Source: Asterella californica (taxonomy: Eukaryota > Streptophyta > Marchantiopsida > Marchantiales > Aytoniaceae). From it: a stretch of 64,000 bases of DNA. Below the pieces are notes generated by a model, which saw only the letters and a list, made by a program, of their open reading frames with translations, did no database searches and had not been told where the DNA came from. The DNA lies in the NCBI GenBank assembly GCA_036924285.1, contig JAYKYS010000004.1:27312001-27376000 (forward strand), given 5' to 3'. This document shows, piece by piece, positions 46,283 to 57,949 of the stretch. The stretch's first letter is position 1. Each line of letters starts with the position of its first letter. The translations under genes and the position numbers were made by a program.

Positions 46283-47411
46283 CTATCCTTGAAGTATCAC
46301 AAAGTTATGTAGCACTCCACATGCAAGTACAACTCCGGGCACTTGCTCCAGTCGCATAGGACAGTCACGAAGTATAGTCCATCTTCCTTTCAGATGACCG
46401 AATGCATTTTCGATCTTCACTCGTGCTTTTGATGTGTACCTGTCAAACTCGTTTTCAAGTGTAGCTCCTTGATGCATATGTCGATGAAATCGTTTGATCA
46501 ACCACTCTCTGATAGGATAAGCGGTATCTCCAAGTAACACAGGAGGTATAACGATTGCACCATTCTCTCCACTCACGCTTTGTTTCCACCAACTGATATA
46601 AACTTGATTGTCGTAAATGTGCAGCATCGTGAGTAGAGCCAGGCATGATGCAACATAAGTCCCAAAACTTCAGATCGGAATCGCATACTCCTTGTAGCAA
46701 GATTGAGTAATCAGAGTGACGATTCTTATAGTGTTCCGGAAGATACTTTTATGGTGGTTTGTGTCTCAATTTTATATGAGAACCATCAATGGCACCTACT
46801 ATTTGTGGTATTCCACAAATCTGTTCAAACTTGCTCATAATGTTTCTACTCTCTATGATATTTGGTCTATGTACATACTTGGAGTATAATTTATTTCTAC
46901 TGGTAAGAATATCAGTAATCATCGTCGTGTATTTCACTATAGTCAATTCTCCAATGCAATACATGTCGCTAAGAGTCCTTAACTGAGCATTATGTGGAAA
47001 GCGATAGATCACTATTGCCACACATTTGGCTAGTTCCATTCACTTTCTTGCTGCAGGCCATTCGCTGATACTAGGCATGAAAGGTTCTATCTCATCTACT
47101 AGTTTCGTGAAGTTCCTATGCGACATTCTGTACCGTTTTCTCATATGAGTATCCAAAAATTCAGTATTCATGTGCCATACCTGCTTATGAACCACGTCCC
47201 ACCATGTGTGTTGTCTGGGTATTATCCAAAACTCTTGATATGCTGTCATGGTCGTATGCACACGCTCCAACGCTTGGATGAACAAAAACAGCATGAGAAA
47301 TTCATGACCAGTGTCATAGTCTGATGAACCGATCATGAACGTAGCGAGTTCTCCTGTTTCAAAGAGTCGTCCACCCATAAACCAGAGGAAAATAAAATCC
47401 CATACATCCAT
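46283..47411 (-). pseudogene. PIF/Harbinger DDE transposase (DDE_Tnp_4 type), broken
   Basis: Reading leftwards from 47411: an N-terminal helical region (RYRMSHRNFTKLVDEI), then VGAIDGSHIKL with the first catalytic Asp, LLQGVCDSDLKFWD and PGSTHDAAHLRQSSLY, GDTAYPIREWLIKRF with the second Asp, and KARVKIENAFGHLKGRW with the catalytic Glu. All three acidic residues are present. The frame is interrupted by a TGA at 47040-47042 (just before MELAKCV), a TAA after HKPP at about 46750, and a frameshift between about 46570 and 46630. It is a recent but inactive copy. The C-terminus ends GVLHNFVILQG near 46286. Confidence 0.85.
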
Positions 47412-47654
47412 TTTCTCAAATCTATATGTCTCCTGTTTGTCTTGAAAATGAGAAAAACAAGCCGCTGCTGTAGATGATCAGAAAATGTACTCTCAAGACA
47501 AGACACACAAATAGGAAAAATGAGGACTAGGTCAAAATCCGTCGAAGAGAAGAGAAGCAAGTAGGGAGGAGTTTCTTGATGTGACCTATGCTAACAAGTC
47601 ATTTAATTCGTTTTACCTTTATTTTCCGGTTTCTTTAGGTTTGAAACGGAGGGA

Positions 47655-47762
47655 GTGTCTCTTGCTGACGCGCGTGCACTCACAAGAACCCATGTACGTC
47701 AGGTATTTTCGCACTGACATACAGCAGACGGACTTCGCGGAACCTCACCATGTGAGTCGGGC
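47655..47762 (-). repeat. Right terminal inverted repeat
   Basis: Reverse-complement partner of 44555-44665. It keeps the inner palindrome in weakened form (GTACGTCAG...CTGACATAC), while the outer hairpin has decayed. Confidence 0.8.
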
Positions 47763-47892
47763 AAGAGGGAGAGCCTGCCGTGGCTCAATGAGATGCGAAA
47801 GTGCAGAAGCACTCACTTTCGGAGCAACAAGAAATCGGAGTACGAGCATAGAGGTCGACACAGGAAAAAAGAAGAGGCAGACGGGAATCCCT

Positions 47893-47968
47893 GAACATGG
47901 TGGACTCGAGAAGGGCCGAGAACCCCAACAGAACATGGTGGACTCGAGAAGGGTCGAGAACCCCAACA
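47893..47968. repeat. 38-bp tandem duplication
   Basis: The unit GAACATGGTGGACTCGAGAA... occurs at 47893-47930 and 47931-47968 with one difference. It lies just outside the Harbinger right end, in a 203-codon plus-strand ORF (47581-48189) that runs through the element's inverted repeat and shows no domain. I do not call that ORF a gene. Confidence 0.85.
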
Positions 47969-48282
47969 GAAGCAAAGCCACGATGGAAGGGTTCTTTCAC
48001 GCCCAGAAGAAACGTAGCGTGGGGTGTGAGGAGGAATCAAGCATGAACGAGACGCAAGAGGAAAGGGTAAAAGGTTGCGAGGCGAAGGAGAGTCGTGAAG
48101 AGATGCTGCCGCTAAAGGATATGCAGAACGAAAACACGGCAGAGGCTTACAGACCGGTGGGTCCCCTCGAATGTGCCTTGCTAACATAGGTTGGGTTGAG
48201 ACAAGCCCGCAGCTGTGGCACAATGCCGCTAGTTAAGTCATGCCATGTCGATTCATCTGTAACCGGATTCTGAGCTCATTAT

Positions 48283-48375
48283 CGCAGTCATGGTCATAGT
48301 TCTACAGTCACGGTCATAGTCTAAACTGCAGTCACGGTCATGATCACGATCATTGAGTGCAGTCAAGGTTCGCGT
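48283..48375. repeat. Short imperfect minisatellite
   Basis: Units of the type GCAGTCACGGTCATAGTC recur about four times with small changes. No coding role is apparent. Confidence 0.65.
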
Positions 48376-48569
48376 CCTCGTCCGTCTATTTTCATCGTCT
48401 GTTCGTCGTGAATTTGCCACGTCTTGTACTGGGACGACGACATTGAAGACGTCTGGAGGCACCATGTTACCATGTTACAGTTGGGGGCGGCATGCGAGCT
48501 TGTGTCCGTGAAGAAAGTAACAATACAGAAAAATGAAAAATTTTCAATAGAGCATCAAAACATCTCCTT

Positions 48570-49291
48570 TGTTTGTCGCGTATTAGGAACATTGTCGAGA
48601 GTCAGTGGAGAAAATTGAAGCACGATTACAAATATACCTTTAATCGTACTCGTTTAGATAAGTTGACGCTAATCATCTGTGAAAGTCTTGTGACAGATAT
48701 GCAAGTGTCGCTATACCAAATCATCGACGAACGTTTATTTTCGAGCTGGTGGGAACAGTTTTGTGTCACTTAGCACAAATATCTGAGTAAAGATGTCTCT
48801 CCTCGTGATAGTCAATTCACAAACTCCGAGAGATTGATATGCTCTTGTTACTCATTTTTTAATAGCCCATACTTGTTATGCAAGCATTTGGTGAGAGCTT
48901 ATGTTGAGAAGTCTGTGATACAAGTCGTATACTCGTCTATGTTCTGGTGCTGCACATACTCACTGTTTGTTTTCACCAGCTTGGAGAGTTTTTTCAATAG
49001 AGAAGTTGTGCCAGATGATTTGAACCACATCATGTATATGTGAATGAAGAAATGTCAAATTGTCGTATTCACTTTGATTTTACAGAGGGTGCAGACGATG
49101 CAAATGTACACACGCAAAGTGCATCTGAAGACACTGAAGGATCGAATCTGGTCCAGCGATATCAAGAGATTCTTAACTTTCTCATAACGCTTTGCAATCG
49201 TGAACATGACAACTCTTTTTTTTTGAAGTCACTTGACAGGGCGTTACAACCTTTTGAGAGGAAAGTCCGTCATCGTATAACTGTTTTGTGA
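48570..49291 (+). pseudogene. C-terminal remnant of a SWIM-type MULE-like transposase
   Basis: The plus strand at about 48575-48770 encodes IVESQWRKLKHDYKYTFNRT then RLDKLTLIICESLV, resembling the VExHWxxLKxDYLxxFNRPRxD block of MULE-like transposases. About 90 bp later another frame encodes CSCYSFFNSPYLLCKHLVRA, a SWIM zinc finger (CxC...CxH), the domain that normally follows. An acidic tail ORF (49040-49291) ends the unit. A stop and frame changes separate the blocks, and no catalytic DDE core was found upstream, so this is a truncated relic. An upstream ORF at 48424-48618 (WDDDIEDVWRHHVTMLQLG) may be part of it. Confidence 0.55.
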
Positions 49292-49618
49292 TCTTGAGGA
49301 CAACAACATACATGAGCATCTACTGGCTCATCATTATATTTGCGTTAATTTCTTTTAACATCTTTTTGTTTTTAAACTTGTGATTATTGTTTCATTTTGT
49401 GCAAGACACTCTGTCGGACCAGACCGATTTGGCTTGCCTGGGTTCAATTCCCATGAGGGTGACTCTAATTTATGACCGATCTCTAAATATTTAATGTGTT
49501 TTTTTGCCAGCATGCTAGAAGGTGATTCTAAGATGCTAGAAGATGCTCTGAACGGCCAAGTTCTTTTGCACTGTCACTTTGATGTAACACAAAAATCACG
49601 CTCCTCAGTGACTATTCT

Positions 49619-49984
49619 GTGATATCTATCATCATTGAAGTGGAGGAAAATCACTCTGCTCAATGTCTCTCTTTCGTCTTCTGTTGTGCAGTCGTGATGT
49701 TTTGTTCTTCTGCTACAGTGAGCAGCTACGCGAGACGCAACTTGCAGTACTTGGTTGATTGCTTGAAAACTAATATGTGTTGCTCTCATCAGTTATTGAA
49801 GGTTTTTGTCTTAGCGTATGCGAAAACTGGATTCAAGACAAATGACGGATGCGACACATGCCGCAAAAAATTGTCTGGGTTGTTTTGTTCGAAATGTAGA
49901 AATGAGTGCGTGTCTTTGAGAAAATGTTTCAGATTGCAGCTTTTGGTAGCGGACGAGAGTGCCAATGCGTGGGCCCTAGCATGA
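49619..49984 (+). CDS. ORF with zinc-ribbon/OB-fold-like C-terminus, function uncertain
   Basis: A 121-codon ORF ends in GCDTCRKKLSGLFCSKCRNE followed by RKCFRLQLLVADESANAWAL. A CxxC-x8-CxxC ribbon leading into a beta-rich R-L-x-V-x-D-x-(S/T)-x-x-W pattern is reminiscent of the C-terminal DNA-binding domain of replication protein A large subunits. The N-terminal half has no recognisable domain, and the ORF is short for any RPA protein. It could be an exon, a transposon-carried RPA-like domain or chance. It follows the SWIM remnant on the same strand. Confidence 0.3.
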   Translation: MISIIIEVEENHSAQCLSFVFCCAVVMFCSSATVSSYARRNLQYLVDCLKTNMCCSHQLLKVFVLAYAKTGFKTNDGCDTCRKKLSGLFCSKCRNECVSLRKCFRLQLLVADESANAWALA

Positions 49985-50178
49985 AAAGTTGAGAGAGATT
50001 TTCTAGGCGTAAGCGCCTCAACTTATATTATACTAGAACTAGACGGAGAAGATAATATTTTGTCAGTTTGCGTATCGTTTGTCAGTAGTGGTACTGTCAC
50101 TTTATCGTTGTGAAGAGTAAAGTTATTGACAGAAAATACATTCGGATTGACCAGGCACAATCATGTGAAAAATAACAA

Positions 50179-50454
50179 TTGTTTAGTGTCTCTTTGGCTC
50201 TTCTAGTTTTAGAACGAGGTGTGTCTACTACTCAATTTCTTGCCCCTATCCAATGTATGTTATCCGAATCGAGCACAAACACCACACCGGAGCCAAACAT
50301 CGACTCTCATGCAGACGAGAGCCATCAAGTAGCTCATTCTCATGCCACCGATGATTATAAGAATGGTTTTTTCGTCGAGTTCTCATTGGGATCTCTGGTC
50401 GTGTTGTTATCGATGGCTATGTTCGCATTTGCTATGTTGAAGTGGTGGCACTGA
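50179..50454 (+). CDS. Small ORF with C-terminal membrane segment, unrecognised
   Basis: The 91-codon ORF has a polar middle rich in Ser, His and Asp (ESSTNTTPEPNIDSHADESH). It ends in a strong hydrophobic segment, LGSLVVLLSMAMFAFAMLKW, then WH and stop, as in a tail-anchored protein. No family is recognised and the start is uncertain. It may be the last exon of a gene whose other exons I could not find. Confidence 0.25.
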   Translation: MFSVSLALLVLERGVSTTQFLAPIQCMLSESSTNTTPEPNIDSHADESHQVAHSHATDDYKNGFFVEFSLGSLVVLLSMAMFAFAMLKWWH

Positions 50455-53400
50455 TCAATTCTTTTATCACTACGAACGTGGATTGTTTCTATGTAGTTCT
50501 CATGTATGGAACGGAGTATTTCCGTGGACTGTCATGATGGACTGTGATATGCGTTTGACAGTCCAGATGTACTACTTATATTTTTAAAGTGAATGAATAG
50601 AGGTCGTTCTTTTGATGACAATTTTCACTAGTGTATATATTCTTTGAAAGAATCGATGATTTCTGTGCAATGATTGTAGTACGCAGTACTTGGCCATCGT
50701 AAACGATCAGAAATCACAGAGCTCAAATTGATATATTTTCAAAAGAATAGTTCTTCTCATAGTGATACGCTTATCGTCTTAGAGTGATATGGTTATCTCG
50801 TAGTGCCTCTGTTGTGTCCGAGGTCCTAAGGCAGCACTTGCAATAGAACCTCCAGAAATGAGACCTGTCAGGAACGGCCGATGTATCTAAGGAACTCTAC
50901 GTCAATCATATTTCCTCCATTGTCATATCTGTTGCAATTTCATCTATGTGTGTATCAATTACTGATATGTATGGTAAACCAGTGATATGTGTGTAAATCT
51001 GCTGTTTAACTCCCTTACGTCTGCTGGAATTGTCAACTCCTTCTCCATTTAAAGCGCATCCCCAATGAAAAATGATGGCAGATTCTATAAGATTTTTACA
51101 GCGAAGCAGTTCAGTTCGGTTCGGTTCGAGGAAAAGAGTTGAGTTTCGTAGAGTTGAAGTTAGTTTCACAATGAGCTTATTTTATTGAGTGCGATGAGCT
51201 GACTGCGACGAGCTTACTAAGACAAAAGTGTTAGTGAGTGCGACTAACTTAGTTTCGCAATGAGCTTATTTTATTGAGTGCGACGAGCTTATTGAGATAA
51301 AAGTGTTAGTGAGTGCGACGAACTTAGTTTCACAGACGGCTTTCGTAGTGAGCTCACTGTGTGGATGAAATGAAACTGATGATTGACTGACGATTGACTA
51401 TTAACAAACTGACAATTAACAGAGATCAATACGGATCGCAGTGAGCTTGCTTATTGCAAGGTGTTCAAACACAGATTTCATCACGAATCAAAAAAGAACA
51501 CACTTTATTAACAAAGGATTAACATGATTTCAATTTATTCATAAACTCGGTCGCTTGAAGGACTTACAAGAACGCCATTTCAAGTTGATTTCCTCATGTG
51601 ACATAGTTTCATAGTAGCTTTTAAGAGCGATAGAAGGCTCTCTTCCAAAAGCTTGTGTATACTTTGTGACGACATAACTTGAGGTATCTTGGGTACTGCT
51701 TCCTCAAGATTTCAGCCATGGTAAAAGTACATTCATAAGATAGTCGTCTCTGTCCATGTCAACAAACTCTAGCATAAAAGAGAAAGGATGGATTGCGTTG
51801 AAAGAATGATTATTACTATTTTTCTCAAGAGAATCATCTATCAACAATGCATCTCGTGTATATAAGTTATACGCGAATAGTCAAGAAAAATCCTTCAGAT
51901 ACAAGTAATTACTCGTGGCAGCTTCTCTGGTAGTCTTGAAATGAGTACGCATGGATTGTCCGAAGATTCTACAAATATGCAGAGCGCAATTTTCGATAAG
52001 GTAAGTACAAGCAAAGTGAAAATTGATATCACTTAAAATGATTTTAATAGCATTGAGTTTATCTAATTTATCTGGTCCGACGTGATCCCTACAAATAGGT
52101 ACTTTTTGTTCTCTATGGATCCAAGGATGACATAACAGTTGCTCAGAGTACGCGATGTCTATGTCAAGACTTGAAAATCTTGACAGTAGATTTCCATGAT
52201 CTCTTTAACTCCCTTCCGTACCACGTAAAATAAGTCTTTTTTGCAACTCTCAACTCGGTAATCTCTCTCTTTAGCTCCTTGGAGCTCCAAGTCATTACCT
52301 CCTATTCTTATCAACAACCCGTTCAGATCCAAAATCAGCATCTTCCTCTTGAGTACAGTAGAATTTGTCAATCTAAGATAGAAGAGTTTCGAAGAACGAA
52401 GACGAGTGACCTCCGTTTTTAACCCTTCCAACTCCTCTTGTTATATTTGCAGTTGTTAAGACATGTCTTCCTCTCTCCCGCTCGCTCTTGCGATTCGAAG
52501 GTTCAATGATTCCTCCTCTTCTCTTTTGATCGCGAGTCGAGCATCTAATTCCTCCTCCTTTTTCCTCTTGTTGAATAGAGTCTACGAGAATCTTACATAA
52601 AAAATCGATGTGATGTTACAGCGACCTCTGTACTATCGTAGAGTGCGACAAACTCTCTACTTTTTCGAGCTCAGAGCTCAGTGCGACATCCTCTACGCGG
52701 TCGAGCTCAATGCGACATAGTCTCGGTCGCATTGAGCCCTAGAGCGATCATGATCCGATCGCACTGAGTGTAGTGCGAAAGGAGAAATGTCACGTCAATT
52801 TAGCACCTCGGCAAGGTTGACCGAGTGCGGAGTGGTTAATCTCAGTAGGGCCATTAGTGCCGTTAGGGCGAGTTCTTGGGATGACCCACTAGAGGTATAC
52901 TTCGTAAGTAGGGTTTGGAGGCTTTAGTTCTTCAAGTTGAGTCTTCAAGCTCCTAACTATGATGGATAGTCTTGGTGAGTGCAATCTGGAATATCTGCGA
53001 GCACAGAGTGTATTTGACTCGACTTTAGTGATTGTTTAGTGCTCGTTGACATGATGGAGTGAGTACATACCGTTTATCACTTGAAGAACTCAGATTGCGA
53101 GGTATGATTGAGAGCTTTTTGGTCACAGATTTCAGCTGGTGGTATCTCCGGAGTGGGTAGATTGTTGATATCTTCGATTTGCAAATGCATGCGTGCGCGG
53201 AGTGGTTCTTTTTGATTGGGTGATCGATCGCTGTGTGGATTGTTATTGTTTGAATCTGTTCTTGGTCGAATTGGTGGTGAGGTAGTGCGGAAGCGCTGCT
53301 GGAATTTACTGTGATGGATTTTTATGGTCAATTTGAGATCGGCAAAAGTACGTCGGTGGACGTTGGGTTGGCATGGATGGGCAATTTCTGGTGCTGAAGA

Positions 53401-54817
53401 GTGCAGTAGGTGTACGTTGGGAAGACAATTCCAACGTACAAAAAATCATTCGATTTGATGAAGAATCGAAGGAGTTACAAGCCGAAAAAGGTCACGAGTG
53501 GTCCAAAATTTGACATAAACCCGATTGCGAGTGCCAATTTGGCAGATTTCGACCTTTTGGAGTGTGTTTTTCGACCTCTAAGTTGTTGTTTTTGGGTTGT
53601 TCTCTTCATGCGCATCCTACTTGTGTTGTTTGGCTCGAGTTTCTTTTCCTACCCAAGCGGAGTGAAGAGTGAGTAGGAGTGTCGAGGTGTGGAGTGCGTG
53701 TTAGGAGACGTTTAGGTAGAGGAGGAGAGGTGCGTGAGTGCGGAGGCGTGAGAGCAGAGTGCGAGAGTGCGGAGGTGGAGGCGAGCCCGAGCCCGAGCTC
53801 GCCGTAAGTCAGCTTGCTGACGTGCGTGGGATAGGTATGCAAGTTTCAGTTGTGTGGGAAGTGTAAAACCAGTAGGTCACCCATCCCAACACTATTCTTG
53901 GACTTGCACACTTAACTTTGTAGTATTAGCTTTGGCTTTACCACTAGATCAATAACTCTTGGTGTCTTCTAAGGATGCATGCAAGTACTTGTGGACTTGT
54001 TTAAGATAGTAGGAGACCTTTTCGCACGCTCTTAGAGCAGTGGTAGAACGAGTACTAAGGGGAAGCTGTTGTTGTGATGGTGTTTGTTTATATCGTAGAG
54101 ACGCGTATGGAGGTAGTTGGTGATAGTTGTCTTGGGTGAGCTAGTAGAGCTATAACGTAGATATTTTTGGAACTACTAGAGGTGTGGACATCATTAATTA
54201 GATGTCCACACTCCTAGATTCCAATAAGTACCAGTTACGACAGTTGGTGATCATATATTGTGCATGTGGTCACCGAAGAGAAGACGTCAATTCGGATGGG
54301 GCTGGGTTTCTCTTTATGTTTGAGTGTGGAGGGTTATCGTTTGAACTTCTTGTGGTTGGAACTCCTTCATATTCTACTTCTTGTTGTGCGTCGCGTTTGC
54401 TTGTTTTGGCGCTTGATTTCCAGAGTGAGTTCACTCCAATATGCTGTTGCTAGTGAGGTTGGAGTTGCAGACCACTCAGACTATCTTTGTTTCTCTCACG
54501 GTGCGGTTGGATTGAAGATCAACAGACCGTGAGAGGCTGCCTGTGGTGATGACAGATACACGTTGTCTTTACCTTGACCGTCATAGTAGGAGATAGGTGA
54601 GCTCAGTAGGAGCGGAGTTAGACAAGTGGTGGTTACGATGGTGACTAGGATTTTGACATTCTGATTGGAGAATGTGTTACCAAGATTTTATCATCACGGA
54701 GTTCTCGAGAGGTTCTGGTGAGGACTTCTCGAACAATGGGTATACACGGAGTGGGGTGAGGTACCGACTACCTACACTATTGCCGTCAGTTGTAGGACGA
54801 GTCAGACGCAGACAGTA
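50455..54817. other. Repeat-rich region, probably old LTR sequence
   Basis: No gene is recognised. It has a 10-bp inverted repeat TGGACTGTCA/TGACAGTCCA (50525-50565), the tandem repeat at 51162-51339, and many TGCGACGAG-type words from 51160 to 52800, including the 12-bp inverted repeat GCTCAATGCGAC/GTCGCATTGAGC (52705-52737). The right part, up to a CA end near 54818 followed by TTTTTTGGTGGTGAG, is a candidate LTR of the following gag fragment. Confidence 0.4.
51162..51339. repeat. Two-and-a-bit copy tandem repeat
   Basis: Copies at 51162-51250 (89 bp) and 51251-51325 (75 bp) begin AGTTTCRCAATGAGCTTATT. The first carries a 14-bp insertion, and a third copy is started at 51326. Confidence 0.85.
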
Positions 54818-55815
54818 CATTTTTTGGTGGTGAGTCTAGTGTCGTCACACCGTTGTTGTGGGACATGGACGAGATCTATGAGACCACGAAGAGATCTCGA
54901 CGATCCTCGATTACAGTGGGTATCATTGAGCTGGATGACTTCATCCAAGAGTTCGATAGTTGGTGCAATTTGCAGCAGATGCAGAACCCACAGTTGTTTA
55001 CACCCTTCATGCCGTGGAAGGATTTGTTCTTGCACTTGGAAGGATCGTCGATGGACAATTACCATGAGTTCAAGCGAGACTAAAGCGTGGAGATTGAGTT
55101 GTGAAGACAACATTGATCTCTTAACTACGTTCCTATCACTATTGGTGCAGTTTCGAGAGGCGTAGCACTTACAAGTTCGAGTGCCAGTAGCAGTGGTACA
55201 TCAACGGATGGCGGAGTATCTACTACCAGCGATGCGTTCACTAGTAGTGGAGCAGGTGGTAGTGTGAGCGGGATACCACCAAGGTTTAATCCTGTGGTCT
55301 AGTTCCAAGGTCTAAGGAAGAACTATCAAGATGTACGGACAGATAAGTTGAGGAGTCTTAGAGAGATGCGTAGGAGAGTCAAGGATGCAACTCTCCTTAG
55401 AGATTCCGCTCCGAGTTGGCGGTTGTCTTTGGTCTAGCCGAGCGGATTGAGCTCAACATGGTGGAGGAGAGGACCATCTCTTCTTGAGGATCACAGGCTG
55501 CGCAACAATGTGGTGATAGTGATGCTGGTGATAAGGATTGTGTTGACCAGTCACGATCTCAAGGAGGTGTTGGAGGATCTGGTGGGCAGAAGCCCATGTC
55601 GTCCTTCTCTAGTCAACAACAAGCGAGTCTTTGCTGGACGTGTGATGATCCTCATCAGCAGAAGGACTATCCACAGAGAAAAGGTGTTTATGAGACGTCT
55701 CAAGCGGTGTCTAGACAGTATGAGCATTGCGGACGATAAGGTCACAGTAGTGATCGTTGTTTTGATTTCTACCTCGAGCTACGACAAGGAAAGGTTGCTC
55801 GTGGATGAGGCGGGG
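54818..55815 (+). pseudogene. Gypsy-type gag fragment, plus strand
   Basis: After a candidate LTR end and primer site (about 54818-54835), the plus strand encodes gag-like ITVGIIELDDFIQEFDSWCN and MPWKDLFLHLEGSSMDNYHE, then a stop at 55081. In other frames come GIPPRFNPVV and NYQDVRTDKLRSLREM, then two zinc-knuckle-like motifs: CWTCDDPHQQKDY (C-terminal Cys lost) and EHCGR-stop-GHSSDRC. Stops and frame changes show decay. The fragment runs into a head-on, minus-strand gag fragment at about 55840, so it was truncated by rearrangement or insertion. Confidence 0.6.
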
Positions 55816-55839
55816 AAACTCAAGGAGGCCGTGGTGATC

Positions 55840-56250
55840 GAGCTGGAGGTAGAAGTCCAACACCTGAGAGAGGACCAAGCTCAATCTCTCCTCTGTACTC
55901 ATGAAGATACTTGGAGACATCTCTACCTTCAAATCTTCCACACCTACTCACAATCGTCTGCAAAGCCTTCGTAGATTTTAACTCACCCCCTCTCACGATC
56001 AGATGTTGTTGAACCAATGTCGCAAGCGTCTTTAGTATCTCAGCACTACCCAGACCCGGTGTTGCAATTGAAACAAAAGACATAGGTGCAGCTGAAGGTG
56101 CAGCAGTAGATGTTGATGCTCCAGCTGTAGAAGTAGTAGCAGCACTTCCGCTCTTGCGATCCATCTCTTCTTTGTGTAAGAATCTCAACCTCTACGATCA
56201 ATGACCCCAAGATCTCTCAGCACGAAGTGGTGAGAGTTTTTGGGGAAGGA
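55840..56250 (-). pseudogene. Gypsy gag N-terminus and LTR end, minus strand
   Basis: From an ATG at about 56161 the minus strand encodes MDRKSGSAATTSTAG and, further on, GGELKSTKALQTIVSRCGRF. This parallels GGAEQKSTRALQAIVGRYGR of the plus-strand element at 58793. Upstream, 56164-56260 (minus) matches 58690-58780 (plus): CTCTCRCC..., GTGCTGAGAG and TTGGGGTSATTGAT. This is therefore the LTR 3' end, primer site and gag start of a related element in inverted orientation. The frame ends without the rest of gag. Confidence 0.6.
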
Positions 56251-57420
56251 CGAAACCTTCTAGTTGTGATACGATCGTGAAGACTGTAATATGTCTACCT
56301 AGGAAAGCGCTGGGCTTCGGGATGTGATTGCTTACTCAAGAGGTGAGCTTCATGTTATAAGGTGGCACTATAAACACTCACACATGTCTGCTGGGTCTTA
56401 GGACTTGGATTCTACAGCACGCTGAACATCCTTGTGAAATCTGACCTGCTGGTTGTACACGGTTCTCCAGATCTCGAGCTCTAAAGTTGTTGCTCTAGAT
56501 TAAGAGCTTTTCAGACCCCCTCTACTTCAGCGGTCGTTCTGAATTACTCACTCACTCAAATGACATACAACTTTTTGGATAGTCATAGCCCTGTTGACAA
56601 TGAATGCAACCACGAAGGTTTGAAGCAATTATTTCATTCCTGCTGCAATTGACACCAACAACCCCAAAATCACCAAAAGTGATGAAATTCTGACCCAATC
56701 CGAACTTCAATTTGGCATAACTCCTCCTTTATTGCTCCAAATCGATCAAAACTTTCATTGACAGTGACTAGCACGACGAGCTCTATCACCCTGTGTTCTC
56801 ATAATTCTCAATGTCCTTACCAAAAGCTCAAACTCTCCTTAAGACCTTTGCTTTTTGACAAAAATGAACCAATGAGAGTTCATAGCTTCACTTCCCTGTC
56901 CTTTTGTGTCCCAATCCATGTTGTCGTAGTGTGTGACATTCCATATGATGAAACAGAACTTCAGAAGACGCTCAACCAGCATTTGTTCGGGAAGCTGCAC
57001 CCTAGCTTATCAAGCTGGGCAAGAGCTAAGCTGGGGCTATGCTTGGCAAGCTGCCCCTTAGCTTAGACTGAAATATCACCCTGAAAACGATCGAAAGGCA
57101 TCAGAATGCAGAGCTCGACGAGAAGAGCGACTTCATGCTTCCAGTCTTGACAGAAAGTGTTTTAAGTAATAGTTAACACGAGTTTTAGACTGAGAAATAT
57201 GTAAAAGAGAGAAATCCGTCGATTCTAGCTCGTGACTCGAACTCAGAATCTTGTAGCATGAGCGTGTAGGTGTTCACAAATACTATAGTTTTGACTCTTT
57301 GTTCATTAAAAACGGAGTTGTATAGAGAAGTTAGTGTAAGAAAGGCTAGTAAAGACTTTACAGGAAAATTTCTTCAGGAAAACATATGTACAGAAATTTT
57401 TACCTTCTTGAATGGAACCA
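56251..57420. other. Retroelement non-coding sequence (LTR/leader-like)
   Basis: No gene. The left end is LTR-like on the minus strand. The middle shares phrases with the element at 59306-61655 (AAATCGATCAA, GCACGACG). Around 56990-57065, short AGCTTAGC/GCTAAGCT words make imperfect palindromes that recur at 57960-58040. Confidence 0.35.
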
Positions 57421-57480
57421 AAGGCCATCCTAGTGATAGGACGCCTGCCTAGGAGGGAAGTGGTCTCAGGATCAATCCCT
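57421..57480 (+). ncRNA. tRNA-like head of a possible SINE
   Basis: TAGTGATAGGACGCCTGCC (A-box region, 57431) and GGATCAATCCC (B box, 57469-57479, 10 of 11 to GGTTCRANYCC) have RNA polymerase III spacing. The sequence reads like a decayed tRNA (..AGTGGTTAGGACGCC..). No full cloverleaf forms, and no poly-A tail or target duplication was found, so the SINE call is tentative. Confidence 0.35.
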
Positions 57481-57949
57481 CCTTGCCTATGATTCCTATT
57501 CCGACATGTTGACCTCCTGGAAGGGAGTCTATGTTGGATATGCAGCCACGTCCTGCATATCTAAGGGCGGGAGACCGGTATCTCCCTTAATCGTGGGCTT
57601 CCTGGTCAAGCCTCCACATGCCATCTTGAATATACTATGGGAGATACCTGGTGCGCATATGGGTGGGGGGGTGGGTGTAAGCCTTGTGGGGCAGCCTCAT
57701 AAGTGTTGGGGCTTCGACTTACATTGGATGGCTTGTAGTATATTCAGGGTGGCATCAAGATGGCATCAAGAGCACGGGAAACTTTTGCTGATCAGTTAAT
57801 TAATCATCGAGTCAGCTTAGAATCATCGAGTCAGCTTAGCAATGGCAAAGAAAGATGTGAGACCTTTAATAATGAAGAGGTCGGTTTTGTAAAAGAAGCT
57901 GTGAAGCTTTTATTAAAAAGGGAGCTGGTTTAATAATTAAGGTTCTGTA

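Larger units (their letters stand above)
44555..47762. mobile_element. PIF/Harbinger DNA transposon, about 3.2 kb, defective
   Basis: Terminal inverted repeats begin GCCCGACTCACATG at 44555 and end with its complement at 47762. Inside are the two genes diagnostic of the superfamily, converging: a Myb/SANT-like protein (plus) and a DDE transposase (minus). Both carry stops or a frameshift. The flanks (AGAA before, AAGA after) do not show a clear 3-bp TTA/TAA-type target duplication, so the exact ends may be off by a few bases or degraded. It sits about 280 bp upstream of the nardilysin-like start. Confidence 0.85.

Noticed and set aside
47581..48189. 203-codon plus-strand ORF
   Set aside because: It starts inside the Harbinger element, runs through its terminal repeat and across a tandem duplication, and shows no domain. 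It is open by chance in GC-richer sequence.
49395..49475. Possible tRNA gene with a perfect B box (GGTTCAATTCC at 49441-49451)
   Set aside because: No matching A box at the right distance, and no acceptor or anticodon arm can be paired.
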